A stretch of DNA of 64,000 nt from SIAJ01 sp963773845 (lineage in GTDB: Bacteria; Planctomycetota; Planctomycetia; Gemmatales; Gemmataceae), in assembly GCA_963773845.1 (NCBI GenBank), contig CAVZCU010000012.1, positions 1,736,001 through 1,800,000 on the forward strand, in the 5' to 3' direction. Position numbers and translations under genes: made by a program. The notes beneath the pieces are model-generated. The model had not been told where the DNA came from, did not search any database, and saw nothing but the letters and a program-made list of their open reading frames with translations. Shown here piece by piece: positions 9,087 to 18,704 of the stretch (position 1 is the first letter of the stretch; each line of letters starts with the position of its first letter).

Positions 9087-10423
9087 TCACTTGCCGACCA
9101 GATTGAGCACCGCGAGCGACATGGTCTTCACGCCGGTTCGAATAGTCAATTCGGGAATTGGGTAATAGCTGTCCGTGTGGACTCCGGGCAGCGGTTTGCC
9201 GCCTTCACGCTTTGACGCGGTTACCCGATCGGCAGAAACTGAGCCCAGAAAGTACATGAAGATTGGGATCTGGCCATTCAACCCATATCGGGAAAAGTCC
9301 TCGCCTCCCATGATCGTCGGTCGCGTGTGAATCTTGTCGTCGCCCAGCACCTTCTTGAAGACCGCGATTGTTTTGCGCGTCAACTCAGGGTCGTTTTCCA
9401 GCTTGGGTGTGAATTCGTCATTCATGACGGTGATTTCCGGCTCCGGCGCATTGGCGCTCATGGCGGCCGCCTTCGCCTTGCGAGCGATTGCATCGAGTAT
9501 CAATTTCCGCGAGGAGTCCTTGGTCGAACGGACTGTGATTTGCAATTTCACTTCATTGGGAATGATGTTCGCTTTCGTACCGCCATGAATCGAGCCGACC
9601 GTGACCACGCCGGGGTCGACGGGGTTCAACTCGCGGCTGACAATCGTCTGCAAATCGACAATCAGTTTGGCGGCCATCGTGATCGGGTCAATCGACAAAT
9701 GCGGTGCCGCGCCATGGCCGCCCTTGCCTTTGATGACAATTTCCACGGTATCTACGTTGGCCATCGCCAGTCCTTCCGTGTAGTGGATGTGGCCCGCTTC
9801 CAACAATGCGTCGGCATGAAGGGCGAGGCAATAGTCCGGCTTCGGGAATCGCTTGTAAAGCCCGTCGGCCAGCATCATTCGTGCGCCGGCACCAATTTCC
9901 TCGGCCGGCTGAGCGATGAAGACCAGCGTTCCCGACCAGCGATCCTTCAAGGCGGTCAGTACGCGGGCGACGCCAATCCAGACTGTCATGTGGACATCGT
10001 GGCCGCAGGCGTGCATGACGCCCACCTCCCGACCCGTTCGATCTCGAGCCCGGACTTTGCTGGCGTACGGCAAACCCGTTTGCTCAACGATGGGCAGCGC
10101 GTCCATATCTGTTCGAATCAGGACGGTCGGGCCAGTCCCGTTCTTCAGGACGGCAACGACTCCTGTCCCCCCGATTTTTTCCGTGACCTCCAGTCCGAGC
10201 GCCTTCGCCTCCTTGGCGACGCGTGCAGACGACTTCACCTCCTGGAGCGATAGTTCCGGGTTCTGGTGAAATTGCTTGTAGCTACTGACCAAATCGCCAA
10301 TATTCGCCTGGATTACATGATCGATCGCCAAGACACGTTGCGCAAGCGCTGCATTTGGGCGGATTGCGCGGATACAAGCGGAACTGCGGCGAATAACGTT
10401 ACGAGCGCAAACGTCTGGCGCAT
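9087..10423 (-). CDS. Secreted M20D amidohydrolase, apparent frameshift near the N-terminus
   Basis: Zinc-dependent aminoacylase/amidohydrolase (IAA-amino-acid hydrolase and N-acyl-diaminopimelate deacetylase group). Family blocks: HACGHDVHM (metal ligands), QPAEEIGAG, KGGHGAAPH, IHGGTKANIIP, GGEDFSRYG and a late HTDSYYP. A start at 10423 has GAGGA at the right distance and gives a classic signal peptide (MRQTFALVTLFAAVPLVSAQ). This frame then stops at 10313, while the enzyme continues in another frame. Adding one A in the AAA run at 10354-10356 joins them as SAQNAALAQRVL. Without that repair the enzyme would lack its leader. Real mutation or sequence error cannot be told apart here. Confidence 0.8.
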
Positions 10424-10705
10424 ATTGTCGTCCTCGATGGGGGTGATTCACGCGGCCCACGAAAATGCGGGGATTTTCCCGGTTTTGGAGGAACAGCGGG
10501 AGTGGCGATGCGTATAGTAAAGTTAGATAGGCGGTCGCCTCTCTCAGTGCAAGTGCGGGCGGAAATGGCGAAATCTGGTCGCATTTCTTTTGCCCGGTGT
10601 TTCCAGCGTGCCTTTCCTCCGCACGTCGGCCCCACCCTTCACTGTTAGGTCTTTCTGTTGGTCGCGCTTGTCGCGCCAATTCTCCGGTACGGAGGGACTT
10701 CATTT

Positions 10706-10906
10706 ATGGCTTCTAAAAAGATCCCCGTTCAGAAACGGAAAGATATTTTCTTGGCCCTGGTCGCCGCGCAAGACGCGCACAACATGAGCGTTGGCGATAC
10801 GGAACGACAGGTCCAAATGGATTACGCGATTACGGCGTCACAACTCACTGAGATCATCGACGAAGGTGTCGACAAAGAATGGCTCGATGAACTCGCGGCG
10901 GCGTAG
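10706..10906 (+). CDS. Small conserved protein of unknown function
   Basis: A 66-residue helical protein opening MASKKIPVQKRK and ending with an acidic, amphipathic helix (EIIDEGVDKEWLDEL). ATG 10706 is fixed by GGAGGG ten bases upstream. No domain recognised. It stands alone, followed by a strong terminator, so it appears to be an independently transcribed small gene. The basic N-terminus and acidic C-terminus would suit a small DNA-binding or adaptor protein, but this is speculation. Confidence 0.65.
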   Translation: MASKKIPVQKRKDIFLALVAAQDAHNMSVGDTERQVQMDYAITASQLTEIIDEGVDKEWLDELAAA

Positions 10907-10930
10907 GCCGTGCGAGATCAGAGGTTTCCT

Positions 10931-10967
10931 GAGCCGCGGGTAAGGTCTTCGACCTGGCCCGCGGCTC
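10931..10967 (+). terminator. Rho-independent terminator
   Basis: Outer stem GAGCCGCGGG / CCCGCGGCTC (10931-10940 with 10958-10967), extended by an inner AGGTC / GACCT pairing, followed by TTCTCTTT. It lies 24 bases after the small protein gene. Confidence 0.75.
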
Positions 10968-11091
10968 TTCTCTTTGCCAATCGGCGCGAAAGTCATCCTG
11001 TTTCCGAAGAATCCGCGTGCAGAACATTGCACGATCGGGTATTGTCTATCTCTCAGTGAGTCGCTCTCATCCATTTGCCGGCTCGAAGGCA

Positions 11092-13026
11092 ATGTTCACT
11101 GGGATTCTGGCACCACTCGCGATCCTTGCATTTCTCGCGGCAGCGATTGTCCTGCGTGTCCGGAGTCGATCTCGCGGAAGCGTTGCGGCGATTCTCGGCG
11201 CCTTGTTGATCGGCGTCATTTGGTGTTGGGGCCGGGACTCGGACCCTTCCGAAACGACTTCGACATCCGAATCGGCCGAGACGAAGCCTGCCCCCGTCAC
11301 ATCGTCCGACTGTTCTCAATGTCACCAGGAACAGTATGACTCTTGGCATCGCACCTACCATCGGACAATGACGCGTGATGCGACGCCGGAAAACGTGAAG
11401 GGCGATTTTAGCGGCGTCGTCTACGAATGCCAGGGAATCAAGACCCGTCTTACCCGATCGGGCGACGAATTCTTCATGGAAACCGTGGACCCCGACTCGG
11501 CCCAGGCTCACTCGCGCAAGAGCGCTGCTCCACAACGAACGATCAAGTTGCGAATTGACCGGACGGTTGGATCGCACTGGATCCAGGAGTATTTTCACCG
11601 AGCGCCCAACGGGCGGTTCGTTCGTCTTCCGGTGCTTTATCACATTGTCGAGAAGCGTTGGATTCACAGCAATGGCGCATTCCTTGCGCCGGACACGCCC
11701 GACTTCTGGTCCCAGAGCCGTGGCTTGCCGTGGAACGAGACGTGTCTGTATTGCCACAATACCGAACCAAGCAAAAACCCGGTTCGCGGTCAATTCGGCC
11801 GAGTGGTCGGCTACGACACGGAAGTGACGGAATTGGGCATCGCGTGCGCTGCCTGTCATGGTCCAGGAGTTGAGCATGTGCGACGGCAACGCAATTCCGA
11901 ACGATCGACCGATCAGTCCGACGTCGTTCATCCCGCCCATCTTGAAGTCACGTTGCGCGATGAAATCTGTGCCCGCTGTCATGGGGCATTGGTGCCCAAG
12001 CCCTCGATGTGGGATCCGTCAACGCACCGGGATCCGTTCGTGCCTGGACAGGACCTGACGCTCTACAACCACTTTTTCTGGTCGGAAGCCGAACAGGCGG
12101 AATTGGCCGGCCATCCTCGCCCAAGCCATTCGGCCTCGCCGCCCGATGGCCGTTTCTGGGCCGATGGGACACCGTTGACGACCGCGCTGGAATACAACGG
12201 CATGGCGCTTTCCGCGTGTTATCAGGGTGGCAAGGGAAAGATGAGCTGTTTGAGTTGCCATACCATGCATGGCGACCAGCCGAATTTCTTGCTGAAGCCC
12301 AAGATGGATTCGAATGAAGCGTGCCTTCAATGTCACGCCGACTATCGAGGCCGGCTGGCCGAACATACCCGGCACGCGCCAAACTCACCGGGCAGTCTCT
12401 GCTTCAACTGCCATATGCCTCGTCAGGTTTATTCCTTGCTCAATACCCATCGATCACATCGAATCCAGATTCCGGACGTGGCCAGCAGTGTTGGCACTGG
12501 CAGACCCAACGCGTGCAATCTGTGCCACCTCGACAAGTCGCTCGGCTGGACCCGGAACGAACTGGCGAAGTGGCCTGTCGGTCGCAAGGCTGATGTCAGA
12601 CTCAGCGCCGATGAAGAACACATTTCCCAAGCGATCCTGACACTCGCCAACGGCGACGCACGCAGTCGAGTTATGGTGGCCGGTGCATTTGCCGACCCGG
12701 CTGCCCGTCGGGCATCCGGTGATGAATGGTTCGGCTCGTTCCTCAGCCGGCTGCTCCAGGGAGAGCGCTATCCCGCGGTACGCTACCTGGCCCATCGAGG
12801 CCTGCGTGCGGCATACGGCGACGCCCGGGCGGGCCCGTTCGATTATTTGGCCACGCCCAATACGCGCGAATCTCAGTTGCACGCGTTGGAAAAGCGATTC
12901 GATTCGAAGCCGCTTCAACAGCCGCGTCCTTACTTACCGTTGACGCCGAGCGGGCTCCCGAATCAGGCAATCTTGGATCGATTGCGCGAAAAGCGCAGTG
13001 ACCCGGACCTGCGCATCAACGAATGA
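11092..13026 (+). CDS. Octahaem cytochrome c, membrane-anchored
   Basis: About 644 residues. Two hydrophobic segments at the N-terminus (LAPLAILAFLAAAIVL and SVAAILGALLIGVIW) anchor it. Eight haem-binding motifs then follow in order: CSQCH, CLYCH, CAACH, CARCH, CLSCH, CLQCH, CFNCH and CNLCH, with the cytochrome c554-like spacing and WHRTYHRTM near the first haem. The last 150 residues carry no haem and look helical. ATG 11092 has GAAGG upstream and begins the membrane segment, so the longer frame from 11017 is not used. Probable role: periplasmic electron transfer or redox catalysis. Convergent with a second multihaem gene. Confidence 0.85.
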   Translation: MFTGILAPLAILAFLAAAIVLRVRSRSRGSVAAILGALLIGVIWCWGRDSDPSETTSTSESAETKPAPVTSSDCSQCHQEQYDSWHRTYHRTMTRDATPENVKGDFSGVVYECQGIKTRLTRSGDEFFMETVDPDSAQAHSRKSAAPQRTIKLRIDRTVGSHWIQEYFHRAPNGRFVRLPVLYHIVEKRWIHSNGAFLAPDTPDFWSQSRGLPWNETCLYCHNTEPSKNPVRGQFGRVVGYDTEVTELGIACAACHGPGVEHVRRQRNSERSTDQSDVVHPAHLEVTLRDEICARCHGALVPKPSMWDPSTHRDPFVPGQDLTLYNHFFWSEAEQAELAGHPRPSHSASPPDGRFWADGTPLTTALEYNGMALSACYQGGKGKMSCLSCHTMHGDQPNFLLKPKMDSNEACLQCHADYRGRLAEHTRHAPNSPGSLCFNCHMPRQVYSLLNTHRSHRIQIPDVASSVGTGRPNACNLCHLDKSLGWTRNELAKWPVGRKADVRLSADEEHISQAILTLANGDARSRVMVAGAFADPAARRASGDEWFGSFLSRLLQGERYPAVRYLAHRGLRAAYGDARAGPFDYLATPNTRESQLHALEKRFDSKPLQQPRPYLPLTPSGLPNQAILDRLREKRSDPDLRINE

Positions 13027-13113
13027 ATAGTCCGACTGGCGGCGATCCATCCGCTCTTGAAACAGTGTCCATGTTGATCGGAATCGTTTCCACGAACATT
13101 CCAGGAGTCGATT

Positions 13114-13629
13114 ATGCGAAGAATGATTTTGGGGTTCTGTATCGCGGCCTTGTCCTGCTCGTTTTGGCTGGGAAACAGCCTATTTGCCGAGGACAAAGCC
13201 GAAAAAATCGCCCCGGACAAGCTGCCAAAGAAAATCGCCACCGCGATCAAAGCACGCTTTCCGGGATGCGAAGTAACCAGCGCCGAGAAGGAGACCGAAG
13301 ACGGCAAAGTCGTTTTCGACATCGAACTCAAGCACAAGGGCCGCAAATACGAAATGGACATCCGCGAGGACGGCACAGTGGTTGAAATCGAAAAGGAGAT
13401 ATTGGCCGCGGACATTCCGCAAGCGGTGAGAAAAGGCGTCGACGCCAAATATCCCAAGGCTGCCATCAAGGAAGTCATGGAAGTGAACCAAGTGGCCGGC
13501 AAGAAGGAAACGCCAACGCACTTCGAGGTAACCATCGAAACCGCCGCCAAGAAGAAGATGGAAGTCATTGTTTCGCTCGATGGCAAGTCGGTCAAAACCG
13601 AAGCGGAGGAAAAGAAGGAAAAGAAGTAG
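13114..13629 (+). CDS. Secreted PepSY-like protein
   Basis: A 171-residue protein with a signal peptide (MRRMILGFCIAALSCSFW) and two copies of a PepSY-like unit: LPKKIATAIKARFPG through DIELKHKGRKYEMDI, then IPQAVRKGVDAKYPK through FEVTIE. The end is a Lys/Glu-rich tail. The family (putative beta-lactamase-inhibitor-like PepSY) binds proteins or peptides in the periplasm. GGAG precedes ATG 13114. It lies 87 bases downstream of the octahaem cytochrome and may be cotranscribed with it. Confidence 0.8.
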   Translation: MRRMILGFCIAALSCSFWLGNSLFAEDKAEKIAPDKLPKKIATAIKARFPGCEVTSAEKETEDGKVVFDIELKHKGRKYEMDIREDGTVVEIEKEILAADIPQAVRKGVDAKYPKAAIKEVMEVNQVAGKKETPTHFEVTIETAAKKKMEVIVSLDGKSVKTEAEEKKEKK

Positions 13630-13705
13630 GAGGAGTTCAGATTGTCATCTCCGCACGCAACTCGGAAGGGTTTCCGACGCAAACATCTGTCATGACATTG
13701 GGCGC

Positions 13706-13729
13706 CGCAACCCGGTTATCCGGGCTGCG
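13706..13729. terminator. Hairpin between convergent genes
   Basis: Stem of 10 bp with one mismatch (13706-13715 with 13720-13729), loop TTAT, between the PepSY-like gene and the second cytochrome. It overlaps the last codons and stop of the minus-strand cytochrome gene. Confidence 0.4.
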
Positions 13730-15662
13730 GCACTTTCAGACGCAAGAGCTTTGCTCTTTGTTCGTGACGATCGGCCTCCTTGGATTTTCCCATCTTTCGA
13801 TAGATCTTGGCCAGATACTCATGCAAGTCCGCGCGATCCGGCGCCGAAGAAATGGCCACCTGGATGAGACGTACGGCCTCTTCCAGATTGCCCTTCTTTT
13901 GATGACAGATCGCCAAGAGCATTAACGAGATTTCGCTGCGCTCGCACTTCACCAATTCTTCGAGGTACGGGAAAGCTTGATCGTAGCGCCCCTGGTCAAA
14001 GTGCGATGAAGCCAGGTTGTACAAGGCCGACCTTCGCGTTTCCGGCGAAATGCGCGGTAACCGAAGGGCCAGTTCGGCATGCTCGATGCAAAGCTCGGGG
14101 TTTTTTCGCCAATTCCAGCGGCTGAAGAAATCTTCGACTTCGGCATCGCGCAATCCTCGCGATCGGACATCTTCCAGAAGTACTCGCCCCCGCTCCTTAA
14201 AAACTTTCGAAAGTGTGCGGTAGTACGGGTCGAAGCGCGTCTCGTCGTTCAACCCTCCAGATAATTTGCCGGCAAAAACATCGTTCGCCAGACCGAGCAA
14301 GCGCTGCCGCTCGACTTCCGGCAAAAACGTCACGTCACCGACCGGCGCCAATTGATCCGATTCGTCCAATCGATCGTCCGGTTTAGCCGGGTGGATGCCT
14401 ACGCGATGGTTCGTGAAAGTAAAGTGCGGAATTTCGGTCGGCCCGCGGGGCATGTGGCAGGCGATGCAATTGTCGTTGGGTTCTTTTTGCTTGCGCGTCT
14501 CGAGAGATAGTCCACATGAGTCGATCTTGTGGCAACTCAGACACTTCTTGCGATAATGCGCCACTCGCTGCGATTCTTCTGGAAGAGAATGGGGGTCGTG
14601 GCACGTCGTGCAGGTCATGGTCTTGGATTCGATATAACAACGGCTCAGCCTCATTTGTTCAATCTGGCCACTCACTTTCAACGCCGATTCCGGACGATCG
14701 ATGCGATAGCTGATGACGAAATCGGACATCCGCATTCCCGGCCGAAAATCCTCCTTGACGCGACCGCGCACCGCCACGTCGGCCGCCCCTGAAAGGTGGC
14801 ATTGCGCACAGATATCTTCCTGGCGTTCTCGCGTAAGGTGTCGAAGATTGACGATCGAGTCGTCAACATCCCCGCGAATGGGCATGCCCGCCTTGCGTTC
14901 CTGGACATGCACCTGACCGGGACCATGACAGCGTTCACAACTGATGGCCATTTCGGTCACTTTCATTCGCTCGCCGGCGCCGCCGATGTTTTCGATTTGA
15001 CCCGCGTGGCAATTCAGACATCCGGAACTGATCGCGCGATTGAACCCCCGCTGATGCGGATCCTTCTCATAACCGGCCGACATACTCCAGCAATTGCGAC
15101 GCGGATACCACGTGACCGGGGCCTCGATCAGAAAATCGTCGACGTTGACCAGATACATTCGCGAGTAGTTGCCGGAACCGAGTGCGTAGCGGGCGGCATG
15201 ATCGGCCAGGACGACCTCCCGCCCGTCCGAATCTTGAATGTACTCGCGAAGTCGCAATGCCGGTCCGTCGCGGTAGATTCGATAACTTCGCCCGGATAGC
15301 TCGTGACGGTACTCGCCGTTCGGCGGCTCATGCGCGACATCGATTTCGCCCAGGGAACGACTGTGAGTGGTTTGCAGATACGACGTGTGTTCGTCGCGGT
15401 GACAGTCCTTGCATTCGCCGTTGCCGACATAGGCAACCGCTTGAGTGGCGTTGCGAAATGGTGATGGCTCAATGGCTGGCAGCAAAAATGCATCTTCCGT
15501 TGAGGAAGGCGACTGCGTTTGCGCATTGTCTGCCATCCGCAAGGCAACCCACACACCAGCAATTCCAAGCACGACCATCGCCGCCAGCCAATAACGGGTC
15601 TGGGGACCAAATCGGTTCCTTAGCCTCACTACAAACGGCTGTCTGTGCGAACGATCTGCCAT
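13716..15662 (-). CDS. Heptahaem cytochrome c with C-terminal TPR repeats
   Basis: 648 residues. An N-terminal membrane helix (YWLAAMVVLGIAGVWVAL) is followed by seven CxxCH haem motifs: CKDCH, CLNCH, CERCH, CAQCH, CTTCH, CLSCH and CIACH, the first followed by a cytochrome c554-like HTSYLQTTHSRS. The C-terminal 150 residues are tetratricopeptide repeats (ALYNLASSHFDQGRYDQAFPYL and LMLLAICHQKKGNLEEAV), a protein-docking module. The start is fixed by AGGAGG eight bases upstream. Pairing of haems with TPRs suggests assembly into a larger redox complex, possibly with the convergent octahaem protein; the substrate is unknown. Confidence 0.87.
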   Translation of the reverse strand: MADRSHRQPFVVRLRNRFGPQTRYWLAAMVVLGIAGVWVALRMADNAQTQSPSSTEDAFLLPAIEPSPFRNATQAVAYVGNGECKDCHRDEHTSYLQTTHSRSLGEIDVAHEPPNGEYRHELSGRSYRIYRDGPALRLREYIQDSDGREVVLADHAARYALGSGNYSRMYLVNVDDFLIEAPVTWYPRRNCWSMSAGYEKDPHQRGFNRAISSGCLNCHAGQIENIGGAGERMKVTEMAISCERCHGPGQVHVQERKAGMPIRGDVDDSIVNLRHLTRERQEDICAQCHLSGAADVAVRGRVKEDFRPGMRMSDFVISYRIDRPESALKVSGQIEQMRLSRCYIESKTMTCTTCHDPHSLPEESQRVAHYRKKCLSCHKIDSCGLSLETRKQKEPNDNCIACHMPRGPTEIPHFTFTNHRVGIHPAKPDDRLDESDQLAPVGDVTFLPEVERQRLLGLANDVFAGKLSGGLNDETRFDPYYRTLSKVFKERGRVLLEDVRSRGLRDAEVEDFFSRWNWRKNPELCIEHAELALRLPRISPETRRSALYNLASSHFDQGRYDQAFPYLEELVKCERSEISLMLLAICHQKKGNLEEAVRLIQVAISSAPDRADLHEYLAKIYRKMGKSKEADRHEQRAKLLRLKVPQPG

Positions 15663-16464
15663 GGAACGCCTCCTACGCCGCCGCCGTCCAGTTTTCTAAG
15701 ACGCTCCCACAATTGGGCTCAGCCCACTTGCAAGTCGCATGAGCCGGTCGCCTCCTCCGGCGCTTTGTTGCCTATCCTCAAAGCGGAACGCGCTCCCACA
15801 CCCGATCGACGAGCCACAATTTCAATCTCGTTGGTTTCTCGCCCAGGGCCATACGGCGACGACCGCCCAGTCATCCAGCAACATTTAGACCGGGTGCGCC
15901 GGACGGGCGTTACGTCGGTCAGTTCGCTGCCATTCTCTCACAGTGGCGGACGTCCAGCAAAGCTGTTGTTGCCGGAATCCCAATCAGCTCCATCTTGGGA
16001 GTCCAATTCGGCTAACATCTTTTTTTACTGTGACAAAACGTAACAAATTGTGACATCGGTCACTCCACGATAGGATGCGCTGTCCTGTTTTAGGACACCT
16101 GAGCAACCTGCTCGGGGCAGACGCACGCCGCCGCCCGTCATCCCTGATATTTCGAAGCCGCGAAAACGAAAGGGGGAATTCCAAGTTTTCTGGAATTTCG
16201 ACCTCAACCCGACACGGAAGCGTCCTCAGGTCCCGCTCCGCCCGCTTCCAATGGCGGCGTTCTGCGATCCCTGCCGCGATCGCACTCTTTTTGAGACTCG
16301 CTTTCCGGCGGTCGAAGCGCCGCATCGACCGCCGGTCATTGGCAGTCCATCGGCAACCGACCCTGGCAAGGGTCGCAGAAGCCGCCTTATCCAACAGAGC
16401 GCGACTCAAAAACTGACGCTTCTGACTCCCCGTCGCGGCGGACAAAAGTCCGAACCCGTTAGCG
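15663..16464. other. Long intergenic gap with palindromes
   Basis: About 800 bases between divergent genes with no convincing coding frame. Near its middle a T-rich stretch leads into GTGAC repeats and a CRP-like palindrome (16049-16064), then a hairpin TGTCCT/AGGACA at 16081-16097. The rest shows no feature I can name. Confidence 0.5.
16049..16064. promoter_or_regulatory. CRP/FNR-like operator candidate
   Basis: TGTGA-N6-TCACT, one mismatch from the classic CRP half-site pair. A second TGTGAC lies 20 bases upstream. It sits about 390 bases from the cytochrome start and 400 from the next gene, so the link to either is uncertain. Confidence 0.3.
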
Positions 16465-17292
16465 ATGGTCCGTGTCCACGACTACATGGACACGAATCTG
16501 CTGAACTTGAAGTTTGCCCGGATGGGCGCTCGGCTGAAGATCGCCGATTGGCCGTCGCGCTGGAGTCGCATCAATGGCATCGTCTCGCTCGATGTGCGGG
16601 CCGACCGCACGGGCGAATTCTTCGAGATTGCGCGACCAGCCGGAATCGATGCAGAGATTGCCGTACTCGACGTCCAGCCCGCCGAGCGGCATCTGCTGCT
16701 TCTGGTCCGTGACGGCAAGGACAAAAGCAAGTTCCTATGTGGCCACGACGAGCGCCATTGGTTCGTGGCGGGGATTCCGGAAACGGCCCCGGTCGGCACG
16801 GTTCGGCAAGCCAAGGAAGCGCTCAAGCCGGCCGAAGTTCTGAGCGCCCAGGCCGGAAAAGGCCTTCGTGCCAAGGCTCGGAATCGTCGCAAGAATGCGG
16901 CATTTGTTCGTCAGGGCGAATGGTTCTTCTTGCCGGCGACTTCCCTGATTGTCGACGACAAGTTGATCTTGTCCAACGAGCCAATCACCCGCGGCAATGG
17001 CGGAAAGCCGCACTGGGCGGAGTTCTGCTACCGGACGGGAGGCGAGACGGTCTGGGTTTGCTCCAAACACCCGAACGGGGTGACCGAGGCGCAATACAAG
17101 GCAATCCTCGCCCGCAACTCCAGGTTCAAGGGCTGGAACTGGCGGACGATGCGGCGCAATGCCGGCGTTTATGTTCGGGGTCGGATCCGGCACCCGGATC
17201 ACGCCACGATCACATTGCACGGATGGCATCGCGTCGTGATGAACACCGAAGGTCAATCGAAGGCCATGCGCAACGTGGCGTTCCTCGATTGA
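16465..17292 (+). CDS. Protein of unknown function
   Basis: 275 residues, soluble, basic, no signal peptide. I do not recognise the family. N-terminal half is beta-rich (FFEIARPAGIDAEIAVLDVQPAERHLLLLV); the middle has RQGEWFFLP, and the end RGRIRHPDHATITLHGWHRVVMN. Conserved-looking Trp/His residues in the second half might form a small beta-barrel or binding fold. Start ATG 16465 has no good ribosome binding site; ATG 16486 is an alternative. It is not in an obvious operon, with the next gene 109 bases on. Confidence 0.6.
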   Translation: MVRVHDYMDTNLLNLKFARMGARLKIADWPSRWSRINGIVSLDVRADRTGEFFEIARPAGIDAEIAVLDVQPAERHLLLLVRDGKDKSKFLCGHDERHWFVAGIPETAPVGTVRQAKEALKPAEVLSAQAGKGLRAKARNRRKNAAFVRQGEWFFLPATSLIVDDKLILSNEPITRGNGGKPHWAEFCYRTGGETVWVCSKHPNGVTEAQYKAILARNSRFKGWNWRTMRRNAGVYVRGRIRHPDHATITLHGWHRVVMNTEGQSKAMRNVAFLD

Positions 17293-17401
17293 CACCGTGG
17301 GCAAATAATCGCACCAGGACAAGCCCGTGGCGGGTGCCGCTCGCCGCGGGTTTTCCATTCAATGAGTTGATGGGCGCCGAGCACCGAGGAGGGCCTGTTC
17401 C

Positions 17402-18064
17402 ATGCTCGTGGATGTCAGTCATGTCGTCGAACATGGAATGATCACATACAAGGGCCTACCGGCGCCGCTCATTTGTGACTTCCTCAGCCGGGAGCAATCC
17501 CGATCGCACTATGCGCCCGGCACCGAGTTCCACATTGGCAAAATCGAGATGGTCGCCAACACGGGCACCTATCTCGACTCGCCTTTCCATCGCTATGCCA
17601 ATGGCAAAGATCTCTCGCAACTCACTCTCGATCGGCTGGCGAATCTGAACGGCGTCGTCATTCGTCCCGACCTGTCAGCGGGCCGAGCAATCGATCGTAC
17701 ATTTTTTCAAGACCTCGATCTTCACGGCAAGGCAGTGCTGGTGCGAACGGGCTGGGATCAGCACTGGCGCCAGGATCAATACTTCGACGGACATCCCTTT
17801 CTGACACGCGACGCTGCCGAATACTTACTCAGTGCGGGAGCAGCGCTCGTGGGCATCGATTCGCTGAACATCGATGACACCGGCGATCTGAGCCGCCCTG
17901 TGCATTCCCTTTTGCTCGCTGGCGATGTCCCTATTGTCGAACATCTCAGTGGCTTGCACCAACTGCCCGATGCCGGCTTTCGCTTCTTTGCCGTTCCCGT
18001 CAAGGTCAAGAACATGGGCACGTTTCCGGTACGAGCATTCGGAATTGTGGAGGACTTCAAATGA
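17402..18064 (+). CDS. Cyclase family protein (kynurenine formamidase-like)
   Basis: 220 residues of the metal-dependent cyclase/hydrolase superfamily that includes bacterial arylformamidase (KynB). The diagnostic segment is ANTGTYLDSPFHRY, a variant of HxGTHxDxPxH in which the first His is Asn and the second Tyr; this loses some usual metal ligands, so activity may differ. Further family blocks: VLVRTGWDQHW, GIDSLNIDD, and PIVEHLSGLHQLP. Start ATG is preceded by GAGGAGG. The stop overlaps the next start (ATGA). Confidence 0.82.
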   Translation: MLVDVSHVVEHGMITYKGLPAPLICDFLSREQSRSHYAPGTEFHIGKIEMVANTGTYLDSPFHRYANGKDLSQLTLDRLANLNGVVIRPDLSAGRAIDRTFFQDLDLHGKAVLVRTGWDQHWRQDQYFDGHPFLTRDAAEYLLSAGAALVGIDSLNIDDTGDLSRPVHSLLLAGDVPIVEHLSGLHQLPDAGFRFFAVPVKVKNMGTFPVRAFGIVEDFK

Positions 18065-18579
18065 CTGCTGACGACTTGGCTGTCGTGGTGGGAAAGGCGG
18101 CGGTCCGGGAATTAGATAGCGCGCTGAGCCGCATCCAACATTGTTTGGTCCAACTCAGTGATGAACAGGTTTGGCAGCGAGCCCGGCCGAGTCTCAACAG
18201 CATCGGCAATCTGATCCTGCATCTATGCGGCAATTTACGGCAATGGATCGTGGCTGGCGTGGGCGGTGCGATCGACGATCGCAATCGTCCAGCGGAGTTT
18301 GCCGAACGTGGCCCCATCCCGATTGCGGAGCTGCGACACAAACTCGACGCAGTCGTGGCAGACGCGAATCGAGTGTTGGCGCATGTTGATGCCGGACAGC
18401 TTGCCAATGTTCGCCGCATCCAGGGTTTCGACCTGACGGGAGCGGCCGCGATCTTCGACAGCATCCCGCATTTCCGGGGTCACACCCAGGAAATCGTGTA
18501 CATGACTCGGTTGGTCCTGGGAGATGCATATCAATTTGCCTGGAAGCCAACCACGCCGGAACAAGGCGCACCGGCCTAG
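18061..18579 (+). CDS. DinB/DUF1572-like protein
   Basis: 172 residues with the four-helix DinB-like layout. His-containing helices LILHLCGNLRQW and IPHFRGHTQEIVYM supply probable metal ligands. Members of this superfamily include thiol-dependent transferases and many uncharacterised planctomycete proteins. The start overlaps the cyclase stop by four bases, so both are almost surely translated together, which hints at a shared pathway, for instance a small-molecule hydrolase plus a transferase. Function not known. Confidence 0.75.
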   Translation: MTADDLAVVVGKAAVRELDSALSRIQHCLVQLSDEQVWQRARPSLNSIGNLILHLCGNLRQWIVAGVGGAIDDRNRPAEFAERGPIPIAELRHKLDAVVADANRVLAHVDAGQLANVRRIQGFDLTGAAAIFDSIPHFRGHTQEIVYMTRLVLGDAYQFAWKPTTPEQGAPA

Positions 18580-18601
18580 AAGTGCGTATCAGTTAGCAGG
18601 C

Positions 18602-18704
18602 CGGTCGGCGGAGCCCGAAGCGCAACGCGAGAGTGACGCCGAACCGCCAGAGGCACTATGTTTTCCGACCAAATCGGCGGGCAACACCGGGCCGCCTCGC
18701 CCTC
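18602..18704. repeat. Left half of a dispersed repeat, adjoining IS110 element
   Basis: The stretch starting GGTCGGCGGAGCCCGAAGCG and running to GCCCTC matches, with few differences, the left half of the repeat at 48370-48545. The matching right half appears at about 20502-20580 on the other side of the transposase. The repeat thus seems to be split by the insertion. Confidence 0.6.

Noticed and set aside
9327..10253. 308-codon plus-strand frame across the amidohydrolase
   Set aside because: Antisense shadow of the M20 enzyme, which has all metal-binding motifs.
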